Shown: one piece after another, positions 12,401-23,037 of the stretch
Numbering within the stretch: the first letter of the stretch is position 1
Layout: every line of letters begins with the position of its first letter
Assembly (NCBI GenBank): GCA_023362775.1
Contig: JALMGJ010000026.1
Location: 930,001-994,000 of the forward strand
Length of the DNA stretch: 64,000 nucleotides
Direction of reading: 5' to 3'
Source: Charina bottae
Taxonomy: Eukaryota; Chordata; Lepidosauria; Squamata; Charinaidae
The notes under the pieces: model-generated
What the model saw: the letters and a program-made list of their open reading frames with translations, nothing else
Database searches by the model: none
What the model was told of the DNA's origin: nothing
Position numbers and translations under genes: made by a program

Positions 12401-15400
12401 CTAGTTGAGTTGTTTGTTGTGTTCTCTGGACGGAGGTAAAAGGGGGGAGAAAGGGGAGATCAAGGGGGTTATTGATTGGAGACAGTTCCCTCGCCCGATG
12501 TCCTCCCTAGGTGGAGAGCCGTAAATTCCATCACTCCAGCCAGCTCTATTCAACTATGGTCTAGACCAGGGGTGGGGGACCTTTTTTCTGCCAAGGGCCA
12601 TTTGGATATTTATAACCAGGGACCGGGGGGTGGGGTTTCTGGGATTTCCACGGACCAGGGGCCGGAGTTTGTGGGCGGGAGCCAATCACAAGCACTGGGG
12701 GGTGGGGTTTGCGGGCGGGAGCCAATCGCATGGAAGGGGCGGGGTTTGCGAGCGGGAGCCCCGCGGGCCTTATACAGCCTGTGGGCCTGACGTTGCCCAC
12801 CCCTGGTATAGACCATACCATGGGGTTGTGATGCCCCCAAGATAAATACCATACTGTACAGTTGTGTTGCCCCAAGATAAATCCCCACATGAACACCCAA
12901 CCAGCCAACCCAAGTTTAACCTTGGTGGGGGGGGGGAGGACCCTAACTCCAGCAAACCCCATCATGGGCCAGAATGGCTAAGGCTCTGGAGAAGTGGGAG
13001 AACAGTAATGGTGGAACTCACACCCCACACTTCTCCCGGCTACCGAATAAACCTTTCCGGTTCTGCACAAGCCACTCAGCTAATCAAACGGGATGGATTT
13101 GCCCTGTAGGCTAAGCCATAAAAAGTTAAGTCAATCTTGGATGCAGCAATATGGGTTACTGGGCAGAGGTTTTGTGATATCTTACAGTCATATTTTGTAT
13201 TATTCATAGTATAGTGGTGCATTCATGAGTAAACCAGCGACTATTGATAAGTATAAAGTGTAAGGTAGATTATGGGCATGGGAAGGAGGAAGGGATAGTT
13301 CCTCATGGGGGTGGTTAATTCCTTAATTTATTGTCCTTCGTTTAATTCCATCTCCAACTGGGTTTATAATTATTTATTAATTTTATATATTGTACATTGA
13401 TGTTTTATCCTGTTTTAATCTATTTTATTGTAAACCGCCCAGAGTTCCCCGTTGGGGGAGATGGGCGGTTATATAAATTTAATTAAATAAATAAAAAAAT
13501 TTTTCTTAGTTTGTATTTTTAATTTAATTTTTTACAAAAATAATTTTGTATTTTAGTGTTTTTTAATTTTTCTTTTTAAGATTAAAGATTGTCTTGTTCA
13601 TTGTGGACGTATAGAATGAATGAATGAATGAATGAATGAATGAATGAATGAATGAATGAATGAATGAATGAATGGCCAATCTTGGGGGAAAAAAACTAAG
13701 CTTAATCTACGGTACAAACGCTGCTGCTTAGGCCTTCAACGGACCAGCTAAGCAAGTTGTGTGAATGCGGCCAGTGTCTGGAGACCGCACAGCTGGACCT
13801 CTGACCAAACTACATAGGAAGTGGGAGCCGGAGTCCATCTCCCAAGCCACAGCTCTCTACCAATCGCCACTCCAAGGTCAGTTTAATTAAGGAACTCAAA
13901 TAAATAGGAAGTAAAGGAAGAGTCTGTCTCTGGGACAGGGGGCTGCAGGCTGGGAGGGGGCTGGGCCAGCCTTTGCCAAGCGCTGGTGGAGAATCCTGTG
14001 CCTTGCAGTCCCCCCCCCCCCTTGCAGGAGGAGGAAGGTGAGCATAGCGCCTCACCCCTGCTGAAAAATACAAGCAAATAAGCAAAATTGGGTCACCCAA
14101 TCCTCCGTTTCATAGTCTAAAGCAGTGTTTCTCAACCCTGGCCACTTGAAGATGGGTTGACTTCAACTCCCAGAATTCCCCAGCCAGCCTGGCTGGCTGG
14201 GGAATTTTGGGAGTTGAAGTCCACCCATCTTCAAGTGGCCAAGGTTGAAAAACACTGGTCTAAAGCAATGTTCTTGCTCTGCAATCAACATTTCTATCCA
14301 GCGGGTGGGGGGGAGCAGCGTTTAAGCTATATAAGCAAAATTTGCGGTTAAGCAAGAGCCGCAGGACCAACGGCTGGGCTGGCACAGTTATCAGAGGTCA
14401 CACTCCCTGGCACAGCCTTCCCCCAGCCTGGCACCCTCTAGGCAGGCCGGCCCTGCCACACCAGCAGCTGGGAACTCGGGAAGCTGCATCCCAAGACAAG
14501 ACATCTGGAGGGCACGAGGTTGGGGAAGACAGCAGAAACCCCCCCCCCCCATCCACCCAGGTCCAAGAACCTGGCCATCAAGCTGGACCTCCAGGAGACC
14601 TCGTTAACGCCTCTCCCCCTCGGCAGGTAAGCTTGAGAACTGGAGGAGAGCGACTCTTGGCCGCACCGAGGACGCGGCTTCAGAAGGGGCCGCGAACGCT
14701 TACCCTCGCCAAGCGAGTAGACCTTGAACCCAGACATTTTCTTAGACAGAACTGACTTCGGCAGGTTGAGGAGGGCCGGGTTGTAGACAGGGAAATCGTG
14801 GTAATAATTCTCCAGGATCCACACGGCAACTCTCTGGATGCTGCAGGGAGGGAAGCGGTAGACCCAGCTTTATTTCGACACAAGATAATGGCAATCACTG
14901 AGGGATCCAGTTACAGGTAGTCCTTGCTTAACGACCGTTCATTTACCGACTGTCCGGAGTTACTATGGCGCCGAAAACCCAACTTGCGACCGTTCCTCGC
15001 ACTTACAACCATTGCAGCGTCCCCACGGTCATGTGATCGCGATTCGGACACTTGACAACCGTCGCGCATTTACAGCGGTTGCAGTGACCCACAGTCACGG
15101 GATCACTATTTTCGACCTTCCTCGCTGGCTTCCAATAAGCAAAAATCAATAGGGAGCCACGTGATTCACTTAACGACCATGTGATTCACTTAACGGCCCT
15201 GTGATTCACTTAATGGCCCTGTGATTCACTTAATGAGTTGCTTGGTGAGATGAAGAGGGCGAAGGCCAGCCGGGGTGGCGGGGCGCAGGGCGGCAGGGGC
15301 CTCGGAGCGCAGGACAGGGAGGGTGGCTCGAGCTTCACACCAAGCTGCTGGGCTGGGGCGGCCGGAGCTTTGTGCCGCGGTGCTGAGGCGGCTGGGGTTT

Positions 15401-18400
15401 CGCGCCACAGTGTGGCTTAGGGGCTCCTTGGCGTGCCACGGCTCTGGGGCTTCTTGCCCACTGCGGTTCTGGGGCTGCTTGGCGCACTGCGGCAACAGGG
15501 CTGCTTGGTACAACACAACAATGGGCTGCTTGCCACGCTGCGGGGCTTGAGGTGGCACTCCTGAATGGCGGTGGTGAGCACAGCGGGGAGGGAGGGGAAG
15601 AACACGGTGATCACACGGAGGACAGGGAGGAAGGTCCACTGGGGGCAGCGGTGGGGGACGGTGGCAGGGGAACACAGTGGCCTCTTCATGCTGTTCAGGG
15701 CAGCCAAAAGGGCAGAGACGGGGGGGGGGAATAGGTGGGTGGGGGGATTGGAAGGGGAGGCGATCCTTCGCCTTGGAAGAACCGAGGCTCGGGGCTGGGA
15801 GGGACCAAGCCAGGCAAGGCTTGGATCGGAGTGGGTCCTCACCTAATGACCAGCGGGATTCATTTAACGGCAGCAACAGCGACTGCCGGAACTGCCGTAG
15901 CTAAGCAGGGCGGTCACATTATGTTTCTGTTAACAACCGCTTCACTTAGCGACGGAGTTGCCAGTCCCAATTAGGGGCGTTAAGTGAGGATTACCTGTCA
16001 ATACATTATCATGACCGTTTCCCATGTATTTAATAATTTCTATTGGAGGAGGAAAAGTTGGTGGCAGTTTTGGAGGTGCTGCAGAGACCTCGGGGGTCCG
16101 GGGGGGCTGTGGAGCTTCAGCTGCACACCCCATGACCTGCCCCAGAATCGAGACAGCAGCCTCGGCCCCCCCAACGGCATCTTCTTTCACCCAGTCAGTT
16201 GTGGCCCTGCCGATCGCACAAACGTATCCGCAACGACCTCTGCCGACCGGCCACCCGTCCTTACCTGAGGTGCCCCACGTTGTAAAACCGGCTGGCCCCG
16301 TCGGTGGAGCGCACCACCTTGAGGGTGAAGTGCGGCTGGAGCTGCCGCAGTTCGAGCAACACCACGGCCAGGTAGTGGACAAAAAGCAGCGCGTCCACGA
16401 GCGAGACGGCGTACTGGACGATGCCCTGGTAGTTGGTGTCGCGGGAGTCCAGGATGCGCACGCCGTAGAAGAGCCAGTAGGAGGCCACCAGGAGGAAGAT
16501 CAGCACCATGAGCAGGGCGCGGAAGACAAAAATGCGCGGCAGGAAGGCCTTGGGGCGCCGGAAGAAGAGGGCCCAGCTGCCCAGCAGGAGGATCAGCAGC
16601 TTGAAGGCCACCGAGATGAAGAGCCCCTCGCAGGGGGTCCCGCAAGGGCTCAGCTGCTCACCCCACAGCAGCTGGGGCAACAGCATGAAGGCGATGGGGG
16701 TCAGGAAGGAGAGGAGGGCCAGGGCCCCAGCCAGCGAGACCCCCAGGTGGCGGGAGCAGTCCAGGTGCGCACTGTCCTCCATGTCCTTGGTGATGCGTGT
16801 GATGTCATCGTGGGAAATGCTGTGCTCAGACGTGCCGGTCACCACGGTGGTCGTCTCGCCCCAGTTGTCGTCCTGCCAGGGAACAAAGGCCACACGGGCA
16901 GCTCAAGGGGGGAGCAGTCACCAGCGAGAGAGAAGTATGGCCTTCTGGTCAGGAGAGCGGTCCTCTCCGGTTGCAAAGGGCCATGCCTGGAAAGGACCCC
17001 CGTCCACAGCACCATGCAGGGACCCCCGCTGGACAGGCGGCAGTCCTGCAGACCCCCTTCTGCACTTCGCCTCCCCCTGCTGGGGGCTGGGGCTACAAAA
17101 TGATGGGGGATTTGGGGAGCTGCAACCCAACACACCTAAAATCAGGGGTGTTATATCCCTTCCCTGCTTTTACTGGTCATCCGAATGACAACTGTGAACT
17201 GCTATATAACCTACGCCTCTTAGTAGCCCTTTCTCTCCAGACTAGCAGAAGCTTAGAACTTTTTAACTTTAGCACAATTTAACAGAGATTGCACAATTGG
17301 ACGGACTGTACCAGTCCCGACTGGCTAGCTCCCCAATTCATGTGGCAAATGGGGTGCATGTGTGTGAGATCTGGTGCAATTCCAACTCCCCATCCCTCTC
17401 ATGGATGTCCTTGTATTTATTTGTTACAGGTAGTCCTCGCTTATCAACCAATCGTTCAGCGACTGTTTGAAGTTACAACGGTGCTGAAAAAAGTAACTTT
17501 ACGGCGTGTTGTCCTGTGCCTGACCTGTGGAGTTTTCTTTTTTTGCCCCTTGCAGAGAGATTGAAGAAAGGATGTCAAGAGAGTAAGCTGCTTGCTCTTC
17601 CACACATCAAAAGCAATACAATCGCATCAGCAGCAGGAAACGGTCAGGCAAAGGAGAGATTCCCTACAGAAATCGCTTTCTTTTTTTCTCCCCCCCCCCT
17701 CGCAGAATGAAGAGATTGGAGAGGAAGGGATTTCAAGAGAGTAAGCTGTTTGCAAAGCATGCCTGCGGCTCCCGGCCTTGGGCTGCCGGCGTGATCACAT
17801 TGCTTTCGATGTGTACAAGGCAGCAAGCAGGTACTCAAGCGTTGCGAAGGGTGGGATACCGGTTAGGAGGTAAGCAAAAGCTGAAGGCGTGACACTGACT
17901 AGTCTTGCCTCTCCCCAGTTGGAAAGCAGTCGTGGTCACGTGATTTCCCACTTAGCGACCACTTCACTTAGCGATGGAGTTGCCAGTCCCAATTAGGGTC
18001 GTTAAACGAGGACTACCTGTATCGTTATGCTCAACGTTTTATCATAATCATTCCAAGCAGGGCTACAAAATGAGACAAATAAAATTGCAGCAGAACCAGA
18101 ATAGAGCACTGAAAATGTGGGAGCAGGACCAGAGAGACGCAGGTCCCAGTTCAGCTGCAGCAACTGTGGGCTAGTCACCCTTCCTCCGCCCAGCCTACTT
18201 CACAGGGTGGTCGCTGTGAGAAAATAAGAGAAGGGAGTGCTCCATACAACTTCTTAACTCCTGGATGAAAGGCAGGATATAAACCCAATACAGGTAGTCC
18301 TCGCTTAACAACCATTCATTTAGCGACCGCCTGGAGTTACGATGGTGCTAAAAACTGACTTACGGCCATTCCTCATAATTACGACTGTTGCAGCGTCCCC

Positions 18401-21400
18401 ACGGTCACGTGATCGCAATTTGGGCGCTTGGCAACTGTCGCACATTTACGATAGTTGCAGCATCCCACGGTCACGTGATCGCCATTTTTTAACCTTCTCA
18501 GCCAGTTTCCGATAAACAAAAATCAATAGGGAACCGCATGATTCGCTTTAACGACCAGGTGGTTCATTTTACAACATGATTTGCTTAACGACCGCCGCAA
18601 AAATGGTCATAAAATCAGGTCCGGATTCCCTTAACGACTGCATTGCTTAGCAACCTAAATTCTGGTTCCAATTGTGGTCGTTAAGTGAGGACTACCTGTA
18701 AGATAACTGAAGGTAAGAGTGGAGCAGAAGTAGAATTCAACACCACATAGTTGCAAGATGCAAGGCAATTTTTCCTGCCTTCCTCCTCAAGCACATGCCT
18801 GAAATAGGTTCCTACAGGGAAACATCCCAAAACTCTAGCAAAAGGACCCTTCATTCCCTGGGGGAGACACTCCAGAAAATGCCCCAGGAGCGGACGCAGA
18901 GGCAAGGACAAGGGCCAAGAAGCAAGGTCAACGCCCGTCTTCCCAGCGTACCCAGTGAAGCCACTCACCCTTTCGTCGCCTCGGGTTGACTCGTTGTCCA
19001 GCAGGGGCTCCCCGGGAGCCTGGATGGTGACAGACTTGTCCCCTCGGCTCCCGTCTCGACTCTTGGAGCGGTGTCGCTCCCGCCGATCTCTGTGTGGGGC
19101 AAAAAGGGGGTCCTGAGAGTGAGGGGTGGCTGCTCAGTTCACAGCCCCTGCAGACGCCCGTCTTCTCCCGAACTGCCAACTCCAGGCGCTCCGTGGTGAC
19201 AAGGAATGCAGGGTCTCCCCCCAGCTGCTGGTTTGTGGAAAGAAGTTGAGGAGCAATGTTCCCAGGTCACAGGAAGCCATGGTGGGCATCCAGAGCATGT
19301 GAGAGGTGAGGCTGGTTAGGGATCTGTCGTAGTCCTATTTTAGGGCCTCCACCACAGATTTTTCTCTTCCTCAACCCCAAATGGCGGAAACTCTTCCTTA
19401 AATTGTCTACAAGCACAGAGGCGGCTCTGAGGGCCACAAAAAGGGGGCTTGGGGGCATCCTCTGCATGGAGCCATAAACCCAAGATTTAGGATCCAGGAC
19501 AGCTGGAATCGTCACGCTAAACCTAAGCCAGCCAGCCAGTGGACTGATGTAATGTGCCCTTGTAGACCTCACACCCTGACAGTGCCCTGCTTTTCCTCAG
19601 GACCCACTGGATCAGCCCCACAGTTGGCAGTCCCTTGACAATGACAGCTGGAGGGGAATCACGATACACACACACACACACACACCAAACTAGCCATGAA
19701 GGGGGGAGATCTCAAATCCTTTTCCCAAGGACGAGGGGGCGGGACCTGAACAGTTGAATTATGTCCCCCACCAAAACCCACAAGTCCTCAGGCTGTCATG
19801 GGGCCAACGTGCTTCCCCCACCCAAAAAGATTGCACTCTTGCAGACTGTGTACGTGAGAGTCCCACCAACCTCCAGCACCTGTGCAAATTTTGAGACGAT
19901 TGGAAAATGGGATGGGGAAGCTAAATAAAACTGCAGAGAATTTCCAGTGGTAGAAGTTTTATGCACCTTGCCGTGTGTCCTAAAAGTAGAGCTGGTCATC
20001 AATACGATAGGTCGAGGGGGCACCATGGGTTCAGTGAAGTTGCCAATAGAGTCAGAATCTACTAAGGCCTCTGATAGTATTTCGGAGCCAGTCTGTGTTT
20101 GTAGGGTAAAAGGAATTACTGAATACAGATGTGTTCCTCTGCACATCTGGGCTCTGCTCAATTTCAGGTTACTCAAAAGCTCCTGAACCCTTTGGTTTCA
20201 TTTCTCCAAAAGCCAGCTTTAAGGTGTCTGATTGAAACATGCTCTGCTCTCAAGTATGACATTTTGTTGATGCTTCAGAAAGTGGCGGGGAGGTAGCGCA
20301 AAGTGCGTAGGCTCTCCACAATACAGACATAAGCCCTTGTACTTAAGCAGACAATAGTCCTGCTATTCCCAGCTATGCGGCTTCAACTTTCAAAGTCTCT
20401 GATGTGTGAGTGGAGCAACTAACTAAAGAATAGGATTTCCCCTTCATGGCCACCATCTGTCTTCCACCAATTGTCTTCAAGCAGACCCAGATTAATGCCA
20501 TCATAGTCTTTAGGATGCTTTCATGAACAAGTTCATCCTGCATTTCATCTGACAATCCCTCTTTGAACTATCAATCAAGCCTCTTTTCTTCCAATCCACA
20601 CCCTGACTTAATAGCGGTTCTGGATATAACGTTTCAGATGGAACAAGCTTGTTTCAGGAACAGACCGCCTCTAGAATAAATGCCTTGAAACATTTGCAGC
20701 ATTCCAGAAACTGCCCCTCACGGAGCACCATTTCTGGTAGATTTTACCCCACCTACTGGGCTAGACAACCATCATCTTGACTAATTCATCTCATTTCCGC
20801 TTCGTTCTGATGCTAGAGCAAGGCACGGTCAACTTGACTGATGATTAGCTAGGATGCTAGAGGGTCTGTAGCCACTGGGTTAATTTTGGATCCCTAGAGC
20901 AGAGCTTTCCAAACTTTTCATGTTGGTGACACACTTTTTAGACATGCATCATTTCGCGACACACTCTTACAGCAAGGCATTATTTCGTGACACACTCTTA
21001 CAGCAGGGCATAAGGCAGGCACTAGGACCTGCGTGGAATCCTGGCAGGGTTCGGAGGCAGCAGCAGCCATGACACACCCAGACACTGCAGCCGACACACT
21101 AACATGTCCTGACACACAGTTTGGAAAGCTATGCCCTAGAGCAGAGCTTTCCAAACTTTTCATGTTGGTGACACACTTTTTAGACATGCATCATTTCGCG
21201 ACACACTCTTACAGCAGGGCATCATTTTGTGACACACTCTTACAGAAGGGCACAAGGCAGGCACTAGGACCTGCATGGAATCACAGCAGGTTTGGAGGCA
21301 GCAAGGCACAAGGCAGGCACTAGGACCTGCGTGGAATCCTGGCAGGGCAGGTTTGGAGGCAGCCAGGCACAAGGGAGGCACTAGGACCTGTGCGGAATCC

Positions 21401-22353
21401 TGGCAGGGCTTGGAGGCAGCAGCAGCCGCGACACACCCAGACACTGCAGCCGACACACTAACGTGTCCAGACACACAGTTTGGAAAGCTCTGCCCTAGAG
21501 AATGGCTGTTCTCCCACAGCAATGGAACTAGGAGAGGGCAATCAATTTGTCAAGCTTCACACCCAGTTCAGCCATAAATCATGGGTCCTTAATTCAGCCT
21601 TCTTAACATAAGACTGCCAGATACAATGCAACTTTATGAGAATCATTATTGCAGACAACAATGAAGCCTCAAATGCCAGAGTCAATTGCTTAGTGCAGCA
21701 CAAAAAGTCACCACCTTTATATAGGTCTGCGCTCCAGAACTGTTTCTCAATCTCAGCAACTTTAAGATGTATGGACTTGAAGTATGGACCAGCTTGGCTG
21801 GGGAATTCTGGGAGGTGAAGCCCATACATCTTAAAGTTGCTGAGATTGAGAAACACGGCTCTAGGGTTTAAACTCTAGGCTTCTTCCTTTGCCCTCCAGA
21901 ATTAACTGACACTTGGCGGGTCTCTTGGTGACCTGTGGGAAATGGGAAGGGTCCCAAGCAGGACCGAGTTATGTCACTTCCCAGAAGGACTACCAAATCC
22001 AGACTGCAGAATTCCAGACCATCACTAGATGGCAGCAAAGACGTACACTTCTCTGGCATCCAGATTTCTGCAACCCAGATAGGATACTCCCCAGTGCCTG
22101 TGATTCCAATGAGGCTGTTTGCAATTCTAGAGGTAGCAAGCAATGATCAAGTTCCTCCCTGTCCACATTTTGTTCCATGTGTGATCTTACAGAGCTCTAC
22201 CAAGTCTCTCCAGATCCTTCCAGGATCGTCCCCATGGCCCCTCCTCCGCCGGCCCCAAACTCAGCCCCGCTGTCTAGCTCACCTGGGCTTCCGGGAGCTG
22301 CGCGAGTGCCCCGATTTGTAGGAATACCCTGAATACTGTGATTCGTTGTCCAT
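9147..22353 (-). CDS. VANGL2: VANGL2, core planar cell polarity four-pass membrane protein (7 coding exons joined)
   Basis: Joined coding exons (minus strand): 22353-22283, 19089-18969, 16872-16265, 14840-14704, 12425-12290, 11387-11156, 9407-9147. Every intron has GT...AG ends and the phases agree, giving 521 codons plus stop, the length I recall for mammalian VANGL2. VANGL proteins sit in the plasma membrane, recruit Prickle and oppose Frizzled/Dishevelled to set planar polarity in epithelia, neural tube closure and inner-ear hair cells. Visible in the sequence: a Ser/Tyr-rich N-terminus, the casein-kinase-type cluster around S79, S82 and S84, four hydrophobic segments at about residues 109-129, 148-168, 183-203 and 217-238, a basic/coiled cytoplasmic region, and C-terminal ETSV, a class I PDZ ligand. 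D255 and S464, the two residues hit by mouse Looptail alleles, are both intact. VANGL1 is the alternative, but exon sequence reads closer to VANGL2. No frameshift or stop seen. Confidence 0.97.
10294..10722. repeat. Tc1/mariner-like non-autonomous element (family B)
   Basis: Starts TA|CAGGTAGTCCTCACTTAAC and ends with the inverse (GTTAAGCGAGGACTACC). Similar copies elsewhere are flanked by TA on both sides, the mark of the Tc1/mariner group. Internal sequence has no ORF. Located in the last VANGL2 intron. Confidence 0.8.
11156..11387 (-). CDS. VANGL2: VANGL2 coding exon 6 (residues 358-435)
   Basis: Encodes [20 protein letters not shown] and on to [12 protein letters not shown], a helical, charged cytoplasmic region. 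Acceptor CTCCGCAG, donor GTAGGG. Length 232 nt (1 + 77 codons). About 80 nt upstream of its acceptor lies a long hexanucleotide array that is CTCTTC-type in the transcript. Confidence 0.96.
11467..11572. repeat. (GAGGAA)n hexanucleotide array in a VANGL2 intron
   Basis: About 105 bp of GAGGAA/GAGAG units. It creates a spurious poly-Glu frame on the plus strand. In the VANGL2 pre-mRNA it is a (CTCTTC)n pyrimidine tract about 80 nt before the exon 6 acceptor. Confidence 0.95.
12290..12425 (-). CDS. VANGL2: VANGL2 coding exon 5 (residues 313-357)
   Basis: Encodes [20 protein letters not shown] followed by the acidic/aromatic stretch [19 protein letters not shown]. Acceptor GTCCAG, donor GTGTGT. 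The 136 nt end two bases into an Arg codon completed by the next exon. Confidence 0.96.
12567..12805. repeat. hAT-like non-autonomous element (family C)
   Basis: Termini CAGGGGTGGGGGACC and its inverse ...GTTGCCCACCCCTG. Flanks GTCTAGAC (12559-12566) and GTATAGAC (12806-12813) are an 8-bp target duplication. GC-rich inside, no ORF. In a VANGL2 intron. Confidence 0.85.
13330..13497 (+). repeat. L2-like LINE/SINE 3' tail
   Basis: TGTAAACCGCCCAGAGT followed by GGGAGATGGGCGGTTATATAA and an A/T-rich tail, a 3'-end sequence repeated several times in this window. Confidence 0.75.
13613..13672. repeat. (GAAT)n microsatellite
   Basis: About 15 near-perfect GAAT units in a VANGL2 intron. Confidence 0.97.
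14123..14257. repeat. Family A hAT-like MITE with perfect 8-bp TSD
   Basis: GTCTAAAG occurs directly on both sides (14115-14122 and 14258-14265). The arms form a long hairpin. Confidence 0.9.
14704..14840 (-). CDS. VANGL2: VANGL2 coding exon 4 (residues 267-312)
   Basis: Encodes [19 protein letters not shown] and then [20 protein letters not shown] up to SLGE. Acceptor CCCTGCAG, donor GTAAGCG. Length 137 nt with phases that match its neighbours. The segment lies in the Prickle/Dishevelled-interacting cytoplasmic region. Confidence 0.96.
14914..15997. repeat. Long family B Tc1/mariner-like element with GC-rich internal segment
   Basis: Begins TA|CAGGTAGTCCTTGCTTAACG and ends GTTAAGTGAGGATTACCTG. 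Between the two recognisable ends lies a GC-rich core (15240-15835) with imperfect repeats of GGCTGCTTGGCGCACTGCGG type. No transposase motif. Located in a VANGL2 intron. Confidence 0.7.
16265..16872 (-). CDS. VANGL2: VANGL2 coding exon 3 (residues 65-266; all four membrane spans)
   Basis: This 608-nt exon carries the phosphorylation cluster (T78 S79, S82, S84), all four predicted transmembrane helices, and the start of the cytoplasmic C-terminal half. D255, altered in one mouse Looptail allele, is present within [16 protein letters not shown]. Acceptor CTGGCAG, donor GTAAGG. The open plus-strand frames over this exon are antisense shadows. Confidence 0.97.
17427..18019. repeat. Long family B element with internal duplicated segment
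   Basis: Begins CAGGTAGTCCTCGCTTATC and ends GTTAAACGAGGACTACCTG. The core holds two diverged copies of a segment ending TCAAGAGAGTAAGCTG (about 17570 and 17735). Its 3' end is shared with the 14914-15997 element. In a VANGL2 intron. Confidence 0.7.
18130..18290 (+). repeat. Degraded tRNA-derived SINE with L2-like tail
   Basis: GGGCTAGTCACCCTTCCTC and later GATGAAAGGCAGGATATAAA match the central and tail parts of the better copy at 37195-37415. It ends exactly where the next family B element begins. Confidence 0.55.
18291..18699. repeat. Family B Tc1/mariner-like element
   Basis: TA|CAGGTAGTCC... and ...GGACTACCTG|TA at the ends. In a VANGL2 intron. Confidence 0.85.
18969..19089 (-). CDS. 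VANGL2: VANGL2 coding exon 2 (residues 24-64)
   Basis: Encodes the Arg/Ser-rich stretch [14 protein letters not shown] followed by [19 protein letters not shown]. The acceptor is CACACAG and the donor GTGAGTGG. It is 121 nt, in phase 1 to phase 0. This basic segment is part of the cytoplasmic N-terminus before the first membrane span. Confidence 0.95.
19090..20891. other. VANGL2 intron sequence, no repeat family recognised
   Basis: Apart from the CA run I see no coding or mobile-element signature. Confidence 0.35.
19664..19684. repeat. (CA)n microsatellite
   Basis: About ten CA units in the first VANGL2 coding intron. Confidence 0.9.
20900..21133. repeat. hAT-like element (family D), first of a tandem pair
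   Basis: Termini CAGAGCTTTCCAAAC and GTTTGGAAAGCTATG. The TSD CCCTAGAG is at 20892-20899 and again at 21134-21141. Interior is rich in GACACAC. It holds a single copy of the GGCACTAGGACCTGCGTGG unit. Confidence 0.85.
21142..21492. repeat. hAT-like element (family D), second of a tandem pair
   Basis: Same ends as the preceding copy; a third CCCTAGAG follows at 21493-21500. It contains three copies of the roughly 58-bp AGGCACTAGGACCTG unit. Confidence 0.85.
21739..21857. repeat. Family A hAT-like MITE
   Basis: Arms begin ACTGTTTCTCAATCTCAGC and end with the complementary GAGATTGAGAAACACGG. In the first VANGL2 coding intron. Confidence 0.8.
22283..22353 (-). CDS. VANGL2: VANGL2 coding exon 1 (residues 1-23 plus 2 nt)
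   Basis: Starts [17 protein letters not shown] and ends in a donor read AG|GTGAGC on the minus strand. The AUG context is good (A at -3, G at +4). The two last bases pair with the first base of the next exon to make an Arg codon. The reading frame upstream of this AUG is also open (see the separate 5' extension entry). Confidence 0.96.
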
Positions 22354-22533
22354 GTTGTCGGAACGCCGAGCCTTGTAGCGATCCACGTTGATGGATTTGG
22401 ATCTCCCGGGCCCTGGGACAGCCACCAAGGCAGCCGCTGCCTCCTTCAGAGTCGGCTTCTTTAGGCCAAGGGGCACCTTCAGAAAGTCAACTTTCGCCCT
22501 GAAGGACTCTATTTTGATTGGCTGGCTGGGCAC
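22354..22533 (-). promoter_or_regulatory. VANGL2: VANGL2 5' leader with an in-frame open extension and near-cognate starts
   Basis: Upstream of the VANGL2 AUG the same frame is open back to a TAA at about 22539. The 59 extra codons read as an ordered, basic/proline-containing peptide (for example AVPGPGRSKSINVDRYKARR just before the normal start). There is no upstream AUG; the frame contains GTG at 22533 and ATA at 22512-22510, the latter with A at -3 and G at +4. From memory of the literature, a vertebrate Vangl2 long isoform starts at an upstream AUA; this leader fits that. The acceptor for the exon is probably one of three AGs between 22537 and 22522, so part of this stretch could be intronic. 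Confidence 0.6.
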
Positions 22534-22675
22534 GACTTAGAAGAAAAGAGGCGCACCTGTATGAAGAGGAAGGCAGAACAGGTTTAACCCCTCATCTTAT
22601 CCACCCAAAAGGTCCCCTGAGTGAGACACACGCAGGACAATCTAAGAGGACAAGGAGCTAAGGGACTAGGAGATA

Positions 22676-23037
22676 CAGGTAGTCCTTGCTTAACGACCAC
22701 AACTGTGACCAGAATTTCGGTCACTAAGCAATGCGGTTGTTAAGCAAATCCAACCCGATTTTACGACCATTTTTTCAGCGGTCGTTAAGCAAACCACGTG
22801 TTCATTAAGCAAATCATGCAGCTCCCCATTGATTTTGCTTGGCGGAAGCTGGCTGGGAAGGTCGAAAATGGTGATCACATGACCGCGGGACACTGCGGCG
22901 ACGGTCGTAAATGTGAACCGGTTGCCAACTACCCAAATCGTGATTGCGGGGACACAACGGTCATAAGTGCTGGGTTTTAGTGCCGTCGTAAGTCCAAACC
23001 TTCGCTAAACAAATGGTTGTTAAGTGAGGACTACCTG
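22676..23037. repeat. Family B Tc1/mariner-like element
   Basis: Flanked by TA on both sides; both inverted ends intact. About 140 bp upstream of the VANGL2 leader exon. Confidence 0.85.

Noticed and set aside
16024..17103. 359-codon plus-strand frame
   Set aside because: Antisense shadow of VANGL2 exon 3.
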